A stretch of DNA of 10,067 bases, from the NCBI GenBank assembly GCA_903871715.1, contig CAIQHW010000164.1, forward strand, positions 1-10,067. Reading direction: 5' to 3'. The position numbers and the translations under genes were made by a program. This document shows positions 1 through 6,396 of this stretch, piece after piece (the first letter of the stretch is position 1; each line of letters opens with the position of its first letter). Below the pieces are notes generated by a model. The model ran no database searches, was not told where the DNA came from, and was given only the letters and a program-made list of their open reading frames with translations. This DNA comes from an uncultured bacterium. GTDB lineage: Bacteria; Bacteroidota; Bacteroidia; Chitinophagales; CAIODY01.

Positions 1-63
1 TGACTAATAAAATAAAGAAATTGAAAAAGAAATGAGCCGCTTTATCTTGTGCGGTTAAAATTA

Positions 64-155
64 GCTGTGCTGTGCTGTGCTGTGCTGTGCTGTGCTGTGC
101 TGTGCTGTGCTGTGCTGTGCTGTGCTGTGCTGTGCTGTGCTGTGCTGTGCTGTGC
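64..155. repeat. Pentanucleotide microsatellite (TGTGC)x18
   Basis: Eighteen perfect tandem copies of TGTGC occupy 66-155, preceded by a partial GC. The unit length is not a multiple of three, so each gain or loss of a unit would shift any reading frame through it. The tract has no stop codon in any of the six frames; the forward frames read a cycling Ala-Val-Leu-Cys-Cys. It is far richer in G+C than its surroundings. Pentamer tracts drive slipped-strand phase variation in some bacteria, for example the opa genes of Neisseria, but no credible gene is seen through this one. It lies 161 bases beyond the stop of the usp gene. The gene to its left is outside the window. Confidence 0.97.
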
Positions 156-211
156 GCCAGTGCCAATGTGGATTTGGCTTAGGGATGCAATACCATTAAA
201 AAGGTTTATTT

Positions 212-242
212 TTTGCATAGCAGCTAACTATTGATATGCAAA
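212..242. repeat. 8-bp inverted repeat
   Basis: TTTGCATA at 212-219 is the exact reverse complement of TATGCAAA at 235-242, with a 15-base spacer. Neither strand shows a T-run after the second arm, so it does not look like an intrinsic terminator. It could be a protein-binding site or chance in AT-rich DNA. Confidence 0.3.
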
Positions 243-261
243 TAAAGCAAAGTATATTGAA

Positions 262-288
262 ATGGAAAAATATTAGTGTAAATATTTT
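262..288 (-). terminator. Possible weak terminator after usp
   Basis: AAAATATT at 267-274 pairs perfectly with AATATTTT at 281-288 around a 6-base loop. On the minus strand the hairpin begins 27 bases beyond the usp stop, and its second arm ends in a run of five T. The stem is entirely A/T, so it would be weak. Position and orientation fit an end for the doxX-usp transcript, but this is only a candidate. Confidence 0.3.
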
Positions 289-315
289 AAAAGTCTAAAT
301 AACAAGTTGGTGCGA

Positions 316-771
316 TTATTTTTTATAAATCACCACACTGCAATCAGCATTGCGCATCACCGATTCAGCAACGCTGCCCATTAATATTCTATCAAAACCT
401 TTTCTGCCATGAGAGCCCATTACAATCATATCAGCTTTGAAAGTTTTTGCTGCGTTCAAAACACCATCGGCAGGGCTGTTGAGCTCATCAATTTCAGAGG
501 TGATAACAATTTGAGGGTGTTCACTTTTATATTTTTCAACCAATTTATTTAACTGCTCACGGGAATTTTTGTCCATTTCAACAAACAAATCACCGTCAAT
601 CAAAGGCGTTGCGCCAGTTAATGTCCAATCGTAATAATTCATTTTGGGCAATACATAAATTAAATGCAAGGCTGCTTTGTTAGCTTCAGCCAATTGCAAA
701 GCCATATCCAATGCGGCATTGGAAGTGTCAGAAAAATCAACAGGACATAAAATTTTTGTAATTGCGCTCAT
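316..771 (-). CDS. Universal stress protein, UspA family
   Basis: A 151-residue single-domain cytoplasmic universal stress protein. The N-terminus (ITKILCPVDFSD) gives the first beta strand with Asp12, which contacts the nucleotide base in ATP-binding members. Near the C-terminus is the full ATP-binding signature G-2x-G-9x-G-S: Gly119, Gly122, Gly132 and Ser133 (GSHGRKGFDRILMGS). This predicts an ATP-binding UspA/MJ0577-like protein rather than the non-binding class. Such proteins are usually induced by starvation, redox or respiratory stress; the exact role here is unknown. It follows doxX on the same strand with a 30-base gap, so the two are probably co-transcribed. The ATG at 771 has no Shine-Dalgarno sequence, as is usual in this phylum. 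Confidence 0.95.
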   Translation of the reverse strand: MSAITKILCPVDFSDTSNAALDMALQLAEANKAALHLIYVLPKMNYYDWTLTGATPLIDGDLFVEMDKNSREQLNKLVEKYKSEHPQIVITSEIDELNSPADGVLNAAKTFKADMIVMGSHGRKGFDRILMGSVAESVMRNADCSVVIYKK

Positions 772-801
772 AATTATTTAGTTGAGAAGTTTATAATAAG
801 G

Positions 802-1230
802 TTATCTGAAATGTTGAATCAAATGCTGTAACGTAATCACATCAAGGTTGGCAGGGTATATCAACAAGAAAATCAGTAATGCTAATCTTGGGAAAACTAA
901 GTCCATTTTCCAAACCGGATTTAATAACGACATTCCAATTGAAACGACTAATAAATCAATGCCCAACAAATACAATGCACTGAATTTAAACAAACCAATG
1001 ATTAGTAAGAAGCCACCTATCAATTCAGCATAACTTGTGAAATAAGCTACCAGCTTGATAAAGAAGTCAGGCATTTTTATTTTTAAATAAGCAGGCTCAA
1101 TGGTGGTTATTTCTTCTTTTACACCCACTAAAAATATTTTATCAATACCTTGAAATAAAAATAAAACACCCAAAATAACCCGTGCAAGCAGCGGCGCAAT
1201 AATTTGAGGTTGGAGAAAATGGCAATTCAT
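802..1230 (-). CDS. DoxX-like small integral membrane protein
   Basis: A 142-residue inner-membrane protein with about four predicted helices, near residues 10-35, 57-80, 84-103 and 113-127. The pattern 'AR..LG..FLFQGIDKI' in helix 1 and 'YAELIGGFLLIIGL' in helix 2 is that of the DoxX/DoxD-like family. Family members take part in quinone-linked or thiol redox processes in some organisms, but for this stand-alone type the substrate is not known. I chose the ATG at 1230; a TTG two codons upstream (1236) is also open but is less likely. A TACATTTG -7-like octamer lies 16 bases upstream of the ATG. It is probably the first gene of a doxX-usp operon, which would suggest a membrane redox or stress setting. 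Confidence 0.85.
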   Translation of the reverse strand: MNCHFLQPQIIAPLLARVILGVLFLFQGIDKIFLVGVKEEITTIEPAYLKIKMPDFFIKLVAYFTSYAELIGGFLLIIGLFKFSALYLLGIDLLVVSIGMSLLNPVWKMDLVFPRLALLIFLLIYPANLDVITLQHLIQHFR

Positions 1231-1246
1231 AAGCAATCAGTTTTTA

Positions 1247-1254
1247 CAAATGTA
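1247..1254 (-). promoter_or_regulatory. Candidate -7 promoter element for doxX-usp
   Basis: The minus strand reads TACATTTG, an exact match to the Bacteroidota -7 consensus TAnnTTTG. It lies 16 bases before the doxX ATG and would give a leader of about 10 bases. I see no TTTG or TTG about 19-23 bases further upstream, so the -33 half is missing or degenerate. Confidence 0.4.
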
Positions 1255-1334
1255 CTCACTCTGTGGTTAAAATTTTGATGATAATATTTTGGGCTGCAAA
1301 TGATTTTCATCAATACTAAAACACTGAATAGTAT

Positions 1335-1342
1335 TACATTTG
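1335..1342 (+). promoter_or_regulatory. Candidate -7 promoter element for the holin-like gene
   Basis: TACATTTG, identical to the element facing the other way at 1254-1247. It lies 23 bases before the ATG at 1366 and predicts a start of transcription near 1349. If it is used, the alternative upstream start at 1300 would not be on the transcript, which supports ATG 1366. No clear -33 element is visible. Confidence 0.4.
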
Positions 1343-1365
1343 ATTCACCAAAATTAGTTTATAAA

Positions 1366-1722
1366 ATGCACAACGACAGAAATAAAATTGACGATTTGGT
1401 AGAGCATGTAGAATCATTTATTGAAACGCAACAACAATTAACGCAAATTAAAATTGCTGAAAAATCGAGCATTATCGGGGCTTCTATATTGTCGGCAATG
1501 ATTATTGTTTTGTTTTTATTGTTGGTATTTTTGTTTGCCAGTATTGCATTGGCATTTTTATTAGCCAATTATTTGGGTAAGGTTTATCTGGGCTTTTTTG
1601 CGGTGGCTGCCATTTATTTTTTCATCGCTTTGGTTTTGATGATGCTAAAAGAATCGCTATTGAAAACACCTATTGCCAACACCATTATCAAAAACTTTTT
1701 TAAAGAAAATCAACATGACTAA
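1366..1722 (+). CDS. Holin-X / YqjE-like two-helix membrane protein
   Basis: From the ATG at 1366 this is a 118-residue protein. It has a charged, probably amphipathic N-terminal helix (1-35), a long hydrophobic stretch (about 38-67), a short Gly-Lys turn (71-72), a second membrane helix (about 73-94) and a charged C-terminal tail. This layout is that of the Holin-X/YqjE family, often annotated 'phage holin family protein' in Bacteroidota. Those chromosomal copies are generally not lysis genes and their function is not established. A longer reading from 1300 adds 22 residues, but a -7-like octamer lies inside that extension, so I prefer the shorter form. Its stop overlaps the next gene by 8 bases, implying translational coupling. 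No endolysin or other phage gene is nearby. Confidence 0.75.
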   Translation: MHNDRNKIDDLVEHVESFIETQQQLTQIKIAEKSSIIGASILSAMIIVLFLLLVFLFASIALAFLLANYLGKVYLGFFAVAAIYFFIALVLMMLKESLLKTPIANTIIKNFFKENQHD

Positions 1723-2083
1723 CATTCGAAATTTGCAAGATTTACGAGCCGAAAAAAAACGATTAGAAGCGTTGTCTTTGCAACAAAAAAATGACATCAA
1801 GCAATATATTGCTGATATTAAAGAAAGCCTGCAACCTGCTAATTTGCTGCTGAATGCGGTATCGCACTTAACAGGAATTGAATTCGATAATAAAACGTTT
1901 TTGAAAAACGGAATGGCTTATGGACTATCTATTTTAGTGCAACAATATTTTTTGAAAGCCGAACAAAAAGTAGAAGAAAAATTGCACGACATCACTATAT
2001 CATTGGTGGAAAAAGTAAAGGAATTTGTGCAATCGTTTTTGCATAAAAATGAAAATCAAAATACGCAAAAGGAAACCAACTAA
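1715..2083 (+). CDS. Small coiled-coil protein, function unknown
   Basis: A 122-residue protein I cannot assign to a named family. Residues about 8-38 are rich in Lys, Glu, Gln and Leu with a coiled-coil-like pattern. Residues 66-80 (GMAYGLSILVQQYFL) are hydrophobic and could lie on or in the membrane. Residues 82-110 look like an amphipathic helix, followed by a polar Asn/Gln/Lys tail. The ATG at 1715 overlaps the end of the holin-like gene, so the two are almost certainly co-expressed and may act together at the membrane; pairs of a Holin-X/YqjE-like protein with a small helical partner are common. A start 14 codons upstream is open but lies wholly within the previous gene. Its stop overlaps the stop of the facing hpt gene by 4 bases. 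Confidence 0.75.
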   Translation: MTNIRNLQDLRAEKKRLEALSLQQKNDIKQYIADIKESLQPANLLLNAVSHLTGIEFDNKTFLKNGMAYGLSILVQQYFLKAEQKVEEKLHDITISLVEKVKEFVQSFLHKNENQNTQKETN

Positions 2084-2391
2084 TTCAACAATTCCTTTTT
2101 CACTGTATCCATTTCAATTAATGCTGATTGACTCTGGAAGATGATTTCAATAATTAGTTCAGCAATTTTTTGATGATGCTTTTCAATGCAATTCATTTCA
2201 ATCCAATCTACTTTTTTTTCCAGTCCCAAACCCAAAATTCGCGAACGTGATTTAAAACGATGGGCGTGAAATTTTAATCCGCTGTAATCTTTCGATTCTA
2301 AGCATTGATGAAAATCGAGTAAGTTTTGTTTCAATTCTTCGGTGGCAACATGCAACATTTCATTCATAAAATCTGTGTCGCCTTTGCCCAA
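2080..2391 (-). CDS. Stand-alone Hpt phosphotransfer protein (5' end disturbed)
   Basis: A histidine phosphotransfer (Hpt) domain protein. The key motif is AHRFKS at residues 43-48 of the TTG-initiated form, matching the family's A-H-x-L-K-G; His44 should be the phosphorylated residue that carries phosphate between receivers. The coordinates use the TTG at 2391; ATG codons lie at 2367 and 2358. None gives a full domain: the frame stays open back to 2439, and the residues before the TTG (CIDLTYLKQL) look like the normal first helix of an Hpt domain. An ATG at 2432-2430, 4 bases after the preceding receiver's stop, lies in another frame; one extra base between it and 2415 would join it to the domain, giving about 117 residues. 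It is the last gene of the signalling cluster and ends in TAG. Confidence 0.8.
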   Translation of the reverse strand: MGKGDTDFMNEMLHVATEELKQNLLDFHQCLESKDYSGLKFHAHRFKSRSRILGLGLEKKVDWIEMNCIEKHHQKIAELIIEIIFQSQSALIEMDTVKKELLN

Positions 2392-2436
2392 TTGTTTTAA
2401 ATAAGTTAAATCAATGCAAGTGTGTTTGCCATTTTT

Positions 2437-2793
2437 TTAAGTCGATTTTTTTTCTTCTGTTACCCAATTAAATGCATCATTTATTTGCTCATAATCAAAA
2501 GGTTTCGACAAGTATTTTATTTTATCTGTGTTCGTCAAACGGTCATTAATACTGCCACTCACGATAATTATTTTTTTGTTGGGCAATTCATTTATCACAT
2601 CATCTGCGCCACCATCACCTAAATAATAATCGGTGATAACCATGTCAAAATCCAATTTGTTTTCCAATTTTTTAAAATCAGAAATAGAGGAAACAATGGT
2701 GCATGTACATTCATCCACATGCTCTTTCATCATCCTTTTAAACGCCATTTGGTCAACAATATCATCTTCGATGTATAAAACTGTTTTCATCAT
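2437..2793 (-). CDS. Single-domain response regulator (receiver only), second of two
   Basis: A 118-residue CheY-like receiver with no output domain. Acidic pocket residues are Glu9, Asp10 and Asp11 (YIEDD), the predicted phospho-acceptor is Asp55 (VITDYYLGD), the switch residue is Ser79 (IIIVSGS) and the conserved Lys is Lys97 (LSKPF). All catalytic positions are present, so it should accept phosphate. With no effector domain it would act by protein contact or as a phosphate shuttle. It follows the first receiver gene with 17 bases between them and is directly followed by hpt, which makes it a natural partner of that Hpt protein. The ATG at 2793 is followed at once by a second ATG at 2790, and either may be used. 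Confidence 0.92.
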   Translation of the reverse strand: MMKTVLYIEDDIVDQMAFKRMMKEHVDECTCTIVSSISDFKKLENKLDFDMVITDYYLGDGGADDVINELPNKKIIIVSGSINDRLTNTDKIKYLSKPFDYEQINDAFNWVTEEKKST

Positions 2794-2810
2794 TTTCTAT
2801 AGATTTTTTA

Positions 2811-3221
2811 TTAAAAAGCTAACTCACTAAAACTCCAATATTTTTTCAACGAATCCATCATGTCTTTAAATCTATCGTAATCAACAGGCTTTACCATATA
2901 GCCCGAAATACCCAACTGGAAAGAGTTCCACTTGTCTTGTTGTTCTAAACTTGTAGTTAAAATAACTACAGGAATGGTTCTGAATTTTTCATCTTGCTTC
3001 ATCAATTGCAAAAATTCGATGCCGTTCATTTTAGGCATATTGATGTCTAAAATAATTAAGCCAGGCAATTCTTTTGCATTTTTCAAAAACGCCAAACCCT
3101 CTTCGCCATTGGCTACAACGCTCATTGGGTTTTCAAAATTAAGTTGTTTCATTGCCCGTTTGATGGTCATCACATCCACCAAATCATCTTCTAAAAGCAA
3201 TATCGTTTTTGAAGTATCCAT
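2811..3221 (-). CDS. Single-domain response regulator, Rcp1-like receiver
   Basis: A 136-residue receiver-only response regulator. It has Glu11, Asp12 and Asp13 (LLLEDD), phospho-acceptor Asp59 (LIILDINMPKMNG), Thr89 in VVILTTS, and Lys111 (MVKPVD). The LTTSxEQQD-type stretch after beta strand 4 and the KPVDYDRF ending resemble the Rcp1 class, small receivers typically encoded beside PAS or phytochrome-type histidine kinases. It starts 29 bases after the stop of the kinase gene, so it is the likely direct phosphate acceptor of that kinase. No DNA-binding or enzymatic domain is attached. It differs strongly from the second receiver downstream, so the pair does not look like a recent duplication. 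Confidence 0.94.
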   Translation of the reverse strand: MDTSKTILLLEDDLVDVMTIKRAMKQLNFENPMSVVANGEEGLAFLKNAKELPGLIILDINMPKMNGIEFLQLMKQDEKFRTIPVVILTTSLEQQDKWNSFQLGISGYMVKPVDYDRFKDMMDSLKKYWSFSELAF

Positions 3222-3250
3222 TTTTTCTTTTTATTTTTTTGTGGTTGAAA

Positions 3251-4774
3251 TTATTTTTGTTTTTTCGGAACAGTGAAGTAAAATGTACTGCCTATGCCAA
3301 CTTCAGAGGTTACACGAATTTTTCCACCGTTTGATTCTACAATTTTTTTCACGATGGATAAACCGATTCCGGTGCTTTCATATTCATCTCGTGGTTTTAA
3401 AGTTTGAAAAATTTGGAAGATTTTTTTGAAGTGCTGTTCTTCAATTCCAGGTCCATTATCGCTTACAAAAAACTCCCACTCTTTTCCTAAATCATTTACG
3501 CCAATTTTTATTTCGCCAATTTTTTTGTCGTTGTATTTTATGGCATTGCTAATTAAATTTTGAAAAACTTGTCCATATTTTATGTCTTCAAAAATTACAT
3601 CTGGTAAATTTTGTTGCACTTCAATTTTAAAGTTATCACCCGGTGAAAGCGCATCCACAACACTTTCTACCACTTGTTGTGTGTTTTGAACAATCAAATT
3701 ATTTTTCACTCTGCCCACTCTCGAATAATTTAAAACGCCCTCAATCAAATTATGCATGCGATGGGTTCGTTGGTCGAGCAGCGTTAGAATATTTTTTCCT
3801 TCGTCATCCAATTTGCTTTCGTAATCAGTTTTCAACCAGCCTGCCAATGAGCCAATGGCACGAAGTGGCGCTTTTAAATCGTGCGACACGATGTAGGCGA
3901 AATCATTCAATTCCTGATTCGCAATTCTTAAATTTTGCAATGCTTCTTCTTTTTTTCTTTCCATTTCTAATCGCGAAGAAACATCTCGTGATAAAGCCAC
4001 CACAAAGCCTTTTCCATCAATCTCTACATAATTTGCTTGCACTTCCACTGGATAAGATTCGCCATTTTTCATGCGCAATTCGCCATGCACTAATTTTCCA
4101 TTTTCCGATTTTTTCAAATCATTTTCAACATGCAAATCCCACTTGGTTGGGTCTTTGAACAGCAATTCAATTTGTTTAATGTTCATCTTTTTTAGCTCGT
4201 CCATCGTGTATCCCAACTTTGTGCTTGCTGCTAAATTGATGAAAATAAAATCGCCATTTCTATCCACAATCTGCACAATATCCGATGAGTGTTGCAACAA
4301 TCTTTCCAACAAAATCAATTTCAATTCATTCTGTTTTCGTTTGGTTACATCCAGCTGAATAGCAATGTAGCTCTCGATTTCGCCCACTTTATTTTTGATA
4401 GGACTAATTTGTGTATTCACCCAATATGCTCTTCCACTTTTTGCATAATTCAAAATTTCAACTTCAAAATGATTACCCAATTTTAATTGTTCTCGGATAT
4501 AATTTACAGTTTTTGGATTCGTGTCTTTTCCTTGCAAAAATAAGCCAGGCTTGCGATTGCGCACTTCATCCAATTCATATTCTGTCATTCGAGTAAAGCC
4601 AGCATTCACCCATTCAACTCTTCCTTTTGCATCCGTTATTACTACACCATTATCTGTTTTATCAGCCACTAATGATAGATTGCGCAATTTTTCTTCGGCA
4701 TTTTTTCGCTCTGTAATGTCAATAGAAATGAATAAAAACTGAATCGGTTTATTTTCGTTGTTCATCAGCGGCAC
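3251..4774 (-). CDS. PAS sensor histidine kinase, C-terminal part of a gene split by TGA
   Basis: This open part (507 residues from a GTG at 4774) is the bulk of a 663-residue kinase whose first 150 residues lie at 5242-4793 in the same frame, separated by one TGA at 4792-4790. Local numbering: end of PAS1 with its PAC motif (SIDITERK, about 17-24), PAS2 (about 33-145), PAS3 (about 155-270), a coiled linker, then HisKA with phospho-His298 (SHDLKAPLRAI). The ATPase domain has an N box (Asn406, Asn410), G1 box DNGPG (439-443) and G2 box TGIGLS. All catalytic motifs are intact. No membrane segment is seen, so the kinase should be cytoplasmic. It lacks a receiver of its own; two receivers and an Hpt protein follow as separate genes. 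The GTG start falls inside PAS1 and is probably not the natural start. Confidence 0.93.
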   Translation of the reverse strand: MPLMNNENKPIQFLFISIDITERKNAEEKLRNLSLVADKTDNGVVITDAKGRVEWVNAGFTRMTEYELDEVRNRKPGLFLQGKDTNPKTVNYIREQLKLGNHFEVEILNYAKSGRAYWVNTQISPIKNKVGEIESYIAIQLDVTKRKQNELKLILLERLLQHSSDIVQIVDRNGDFIFINLAASTKLGYTMDELKKMNIKQIELLFKDPTKWDLHVENDLKKSENGKLVHGELRMKNGESYPVEVQANYVEIDGKGFVVALSRDVSSRLEMERKKEEALQNLRIANQELNDFAYIVSHDLKAPLRAIGSLAGWLKTDYESKLDDEGKNILTLLDQRTHRMHNLIEGVLNYSRVGRVKNNLIVQNTQQVVESVVDALSPGDNFKIEVQQNLPDVIFEDIKYGQVFQNLISNAIKYNDKKIGEIKIGVNDLGKEWEFFVSDNGPGIEEQHFKKIFQIFQTLKPRDEYESTGIGLSIVKKIVESNGGKIRVTSEVGIGSTFYFTVPKKQK

Positions 4775-4789
4775 TATTGTAGTGTCCGT

Positions 4790-5242
4790 TCAATAAGGGA
4801 TTCCGTGTTTGTCGTTTGCTTTTATTTCGCCTTTCCAAACTTTGCCTTGCAACAAAGTATTGATGGCGTTTGCAAAAAATTCCTTTTCGTGATAAGGTGT
4901 AAAAAAGAATTTGATGTAGTCGTGATACATCACCTCTTCTCTTTTGTAGCAAGTGATTTTACAAAAATTATCATTTACATATTGAATGATTCTTTTGGTA
5001 TCAATGATAAAAACAGCCGCTGCTTGGTCGAGCGCAAACCTAATGTTATTCAGCTCTTTGAATGATTCTTTAGCACTCAATTCAAACATGCGTTCCAACT
5101 GTTTGTACTCGGTGTCGTAGCTTTTGTAAGCATCATTTACAGAGGCTACAAATTGTTGAAACTCACTGTTATTAAACAGTTCAGGGCTAATGTTTTTTTT
5201 CATTTGCCTTGCCAATAAGCGATGTCTTTCTTGATTCATCAA
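4790..5242 (-). CDS. N-terminal part of the split PAS histidine kinase
   Basis: A 150-residue fragment holding the N-terminus of the kinase. Residues 1-65 are helical and charged (RHRLLARQMKK, then a coiled-coil-like stretch to about 65), the type of leader found before PAS domains in cytoplasmic kinases encoded next to FIST proteins. PAS1 begins near residue 67 (RFALDQAAAVFIID) and is cut by TGA after KHGIPY. The next codons in the same frame read TDTTIVPLMN, so only one codon is at fault. PAS domains normally have Trp here (Y-W-x-D/T-T-T-I-V-P), and TGG to TGA is a single base change. The ATG at 5242 lies 14 bases after the stop of the FIST gene, so the two are co-transcribed. Alone, this fragment would be an incomplete PAS domain. 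Confidence 0.85.
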   Translation of the reverse strand: MMNQERHRLLARQMKKNISPELFNNSEFQQFVASVNDAYKSYDTEYKQLERMFELSAKESFKELNNIRFALDQAAAVFIIDTKRIIQYVNDNFCKITCYKREEVMYHDYIKFFFTPYHEKEFFANAINTLLQGKVWKGEIKANDKHGIPY

Positions 5243-5256
5243 CGAATTTTTGAAAA

Positions 5257-6396
5257 TTATTTTTCGCTAAATACAGTTACAGTCATAGTTTGATTATGCA
5301 ACGAACATTTGCCGCCTTTTGCAAACGGAGCAATTTCGCCATAGGAATAAAATCCTGTTATCGTGGCATCGCCCAACACTTCTTGCACGGCTTCAATTTC
5401 TTCTTCCGCCATTTGTTTCATCACCAATTTTCTACCCACACAACTCACTAAAATAGCCAACTCTGGCTCGGCAATGCCCAAAGTTTCTTTCGCTCTTTTT
5501 GCTGCCGTGTTGGCTCCATCTACCAAATGGTCAACATTTGCCTTCATTAATTTTACATAGCTTCCTTCGGGAATATCGCCTGCAAAAGTTAAACTTTGAT
5601 TGGCTTCATCTATGGCTAAAATAGTTCGAACCACTGGTTCTTCGCTGCTTTGCGTACGCACGCTCAAAGGAAACAATAAGCCTGAAGACGGCAACTGTGC
5701 TGATTGTTCGCCCAAAAATGATTTGTATAAACTTAGTGCTGGTGAATTATCAATTTCAAAAAGCACATTCGATTCAGATTTTGTAACCAACCTTTCTACA
5801 CCAAAAATATCCCAACCGCCAAACGAACCATAACCTACTTTAAAATCATTTCCATAAATGCCTACTGCCACAATTTTATTTTTGCCCACGCCTTTTTCCG
5901 ACAATAAAAATGTTTCTTGAAAATTGGCACCATCACCTGCCAAACCACCAGTAACATTAACACTTGGTGGCAATTTATTCTGCATGCCTTCTACCAATTT
6001 AGTTCCATTAATATTTAATCCTTCGCTCAAAACAAAAATGTGTTTTAGATTTTCTGTTGGAATTTGCGACATCAATTGTTCACCAGCTTTAACACTTTCG
6101 GTAGATGAATCAACCGCCACACAAGTGGTTTTTACGGTTGATTTTTCAAAATGAATAGCAGTGCAAACAACGCTTTCATCTTCGATAAAAGCTGTTGCAA
6201 TTTCGCCCGAAGTAGAGCAACCAATAAAAATGGCATCAGGATAAAATGCTTTTACTTCGCTCATCAACATTTCATTCTTAAAAATTTTAGTACTGCCAAA
6301 AACCATTACCAAATGAGCTTTTGCAGGCGATGAAAATGATTTAAGAATTTTCCAAGCTGAAGATTTTGAAGTCCAAATTTTTTGTTCAATCAACAT
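5257..6396 (-). CDS. FIST-domain sensor protein (FIST_N + FIST_C)
   Basis: A 379-residue cytoplasmic protein covering the whole FIST module. FIST_N spans about residues 27-212, with the motifs GCSTSGEI (59-66) and GGLAGDG (150-156). FIST_C spans about 215-375, with GFYSYGEIAP (348-357) and HNQT (367-370). FIST domains are predicted intracellular small-ligand sensors; the best studied, NosP, is a haem protein that binds nitric oxide and controls a histidine kinase encoded beside it. His residues here are 28, 82, 119, 290 and 367; I cannot tell whether any is a haem ligand. It begins the signalling cluster, 14 bases before the kinase gene. I chose the ATG at 6396; a TTG 12 codons upstream is open but less likely. 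lpxK ends 94 bases upstream and no clear promoter is seen between them. Confidence 0.93.
   Translation of the reverse strand: MLIEQKIWTSKSSAWKILKSFSSPAKAHLVMVFGSTKIFKNEMLMSEVKAFYPDAIFIGCSTSGEIATAFIEDESVVCTAIHFEKSTVKTTCVAVDSSTESVKAGEQLMSQIPTENLKHIFVLSEGLNINGTKLVEGMQNKLPPSVNVTGGLAGDGANFQETFLLSEKGVGKNKIVAVGIYGNDFKVGYGSFGGWDIFGVERLVTKSESNVLFEIDNSPALSLYKSFLGEQSAQLPSSGLLFPLSVRTQSSEEPVVRTILAIDEANQSLTFAGDIPEGSYVKLMKANVDHLVDGANTAAKRAKETLGIAEPELAILVSCVGRKLVMKQMAEEEIEAVQEVLGDATITGFYSYGEIAPFAKGGKCSLHNQTMTVTVFSEK

Noticed and set aside
3..35. Possible tail of a rightward gene ending in Lys-rich codons and TGA
   Set aside because: Only ten codons are visible, in low-complexity AT-rich sequence, with no recognisable motif.
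33..56. Hairpin AGCCGC/GCGGTT as a terminator
   Set aside because: The stem is short and includes a G-T pair, and no T-run follows on the plus strand; on the minus strand only four pairs remain.
49..234. Reading frame through the TGTGC tract giving a repeated Ala-Val-Leu-Cys-Cys protein
   Set aside because: It starts at GTG with no supporting signal, is open only because the repeat has no stops in any frame, and its unique ends resemble no known protein.
1366..1722. Prophage remnant because of the holin-like protein
   Set aside because: Holin-X/YqjE-like genes are common chromosomal genes in Bacteroidota, and no endolysin, structural, integrase or att-like sequence is seen nearby.
3643..4158. 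171-codon plus-strand reading frame opposite the kinase gene
   Set aside because: It is a shadow of the kinase and PAS3 coding region with no domain-like pattern.
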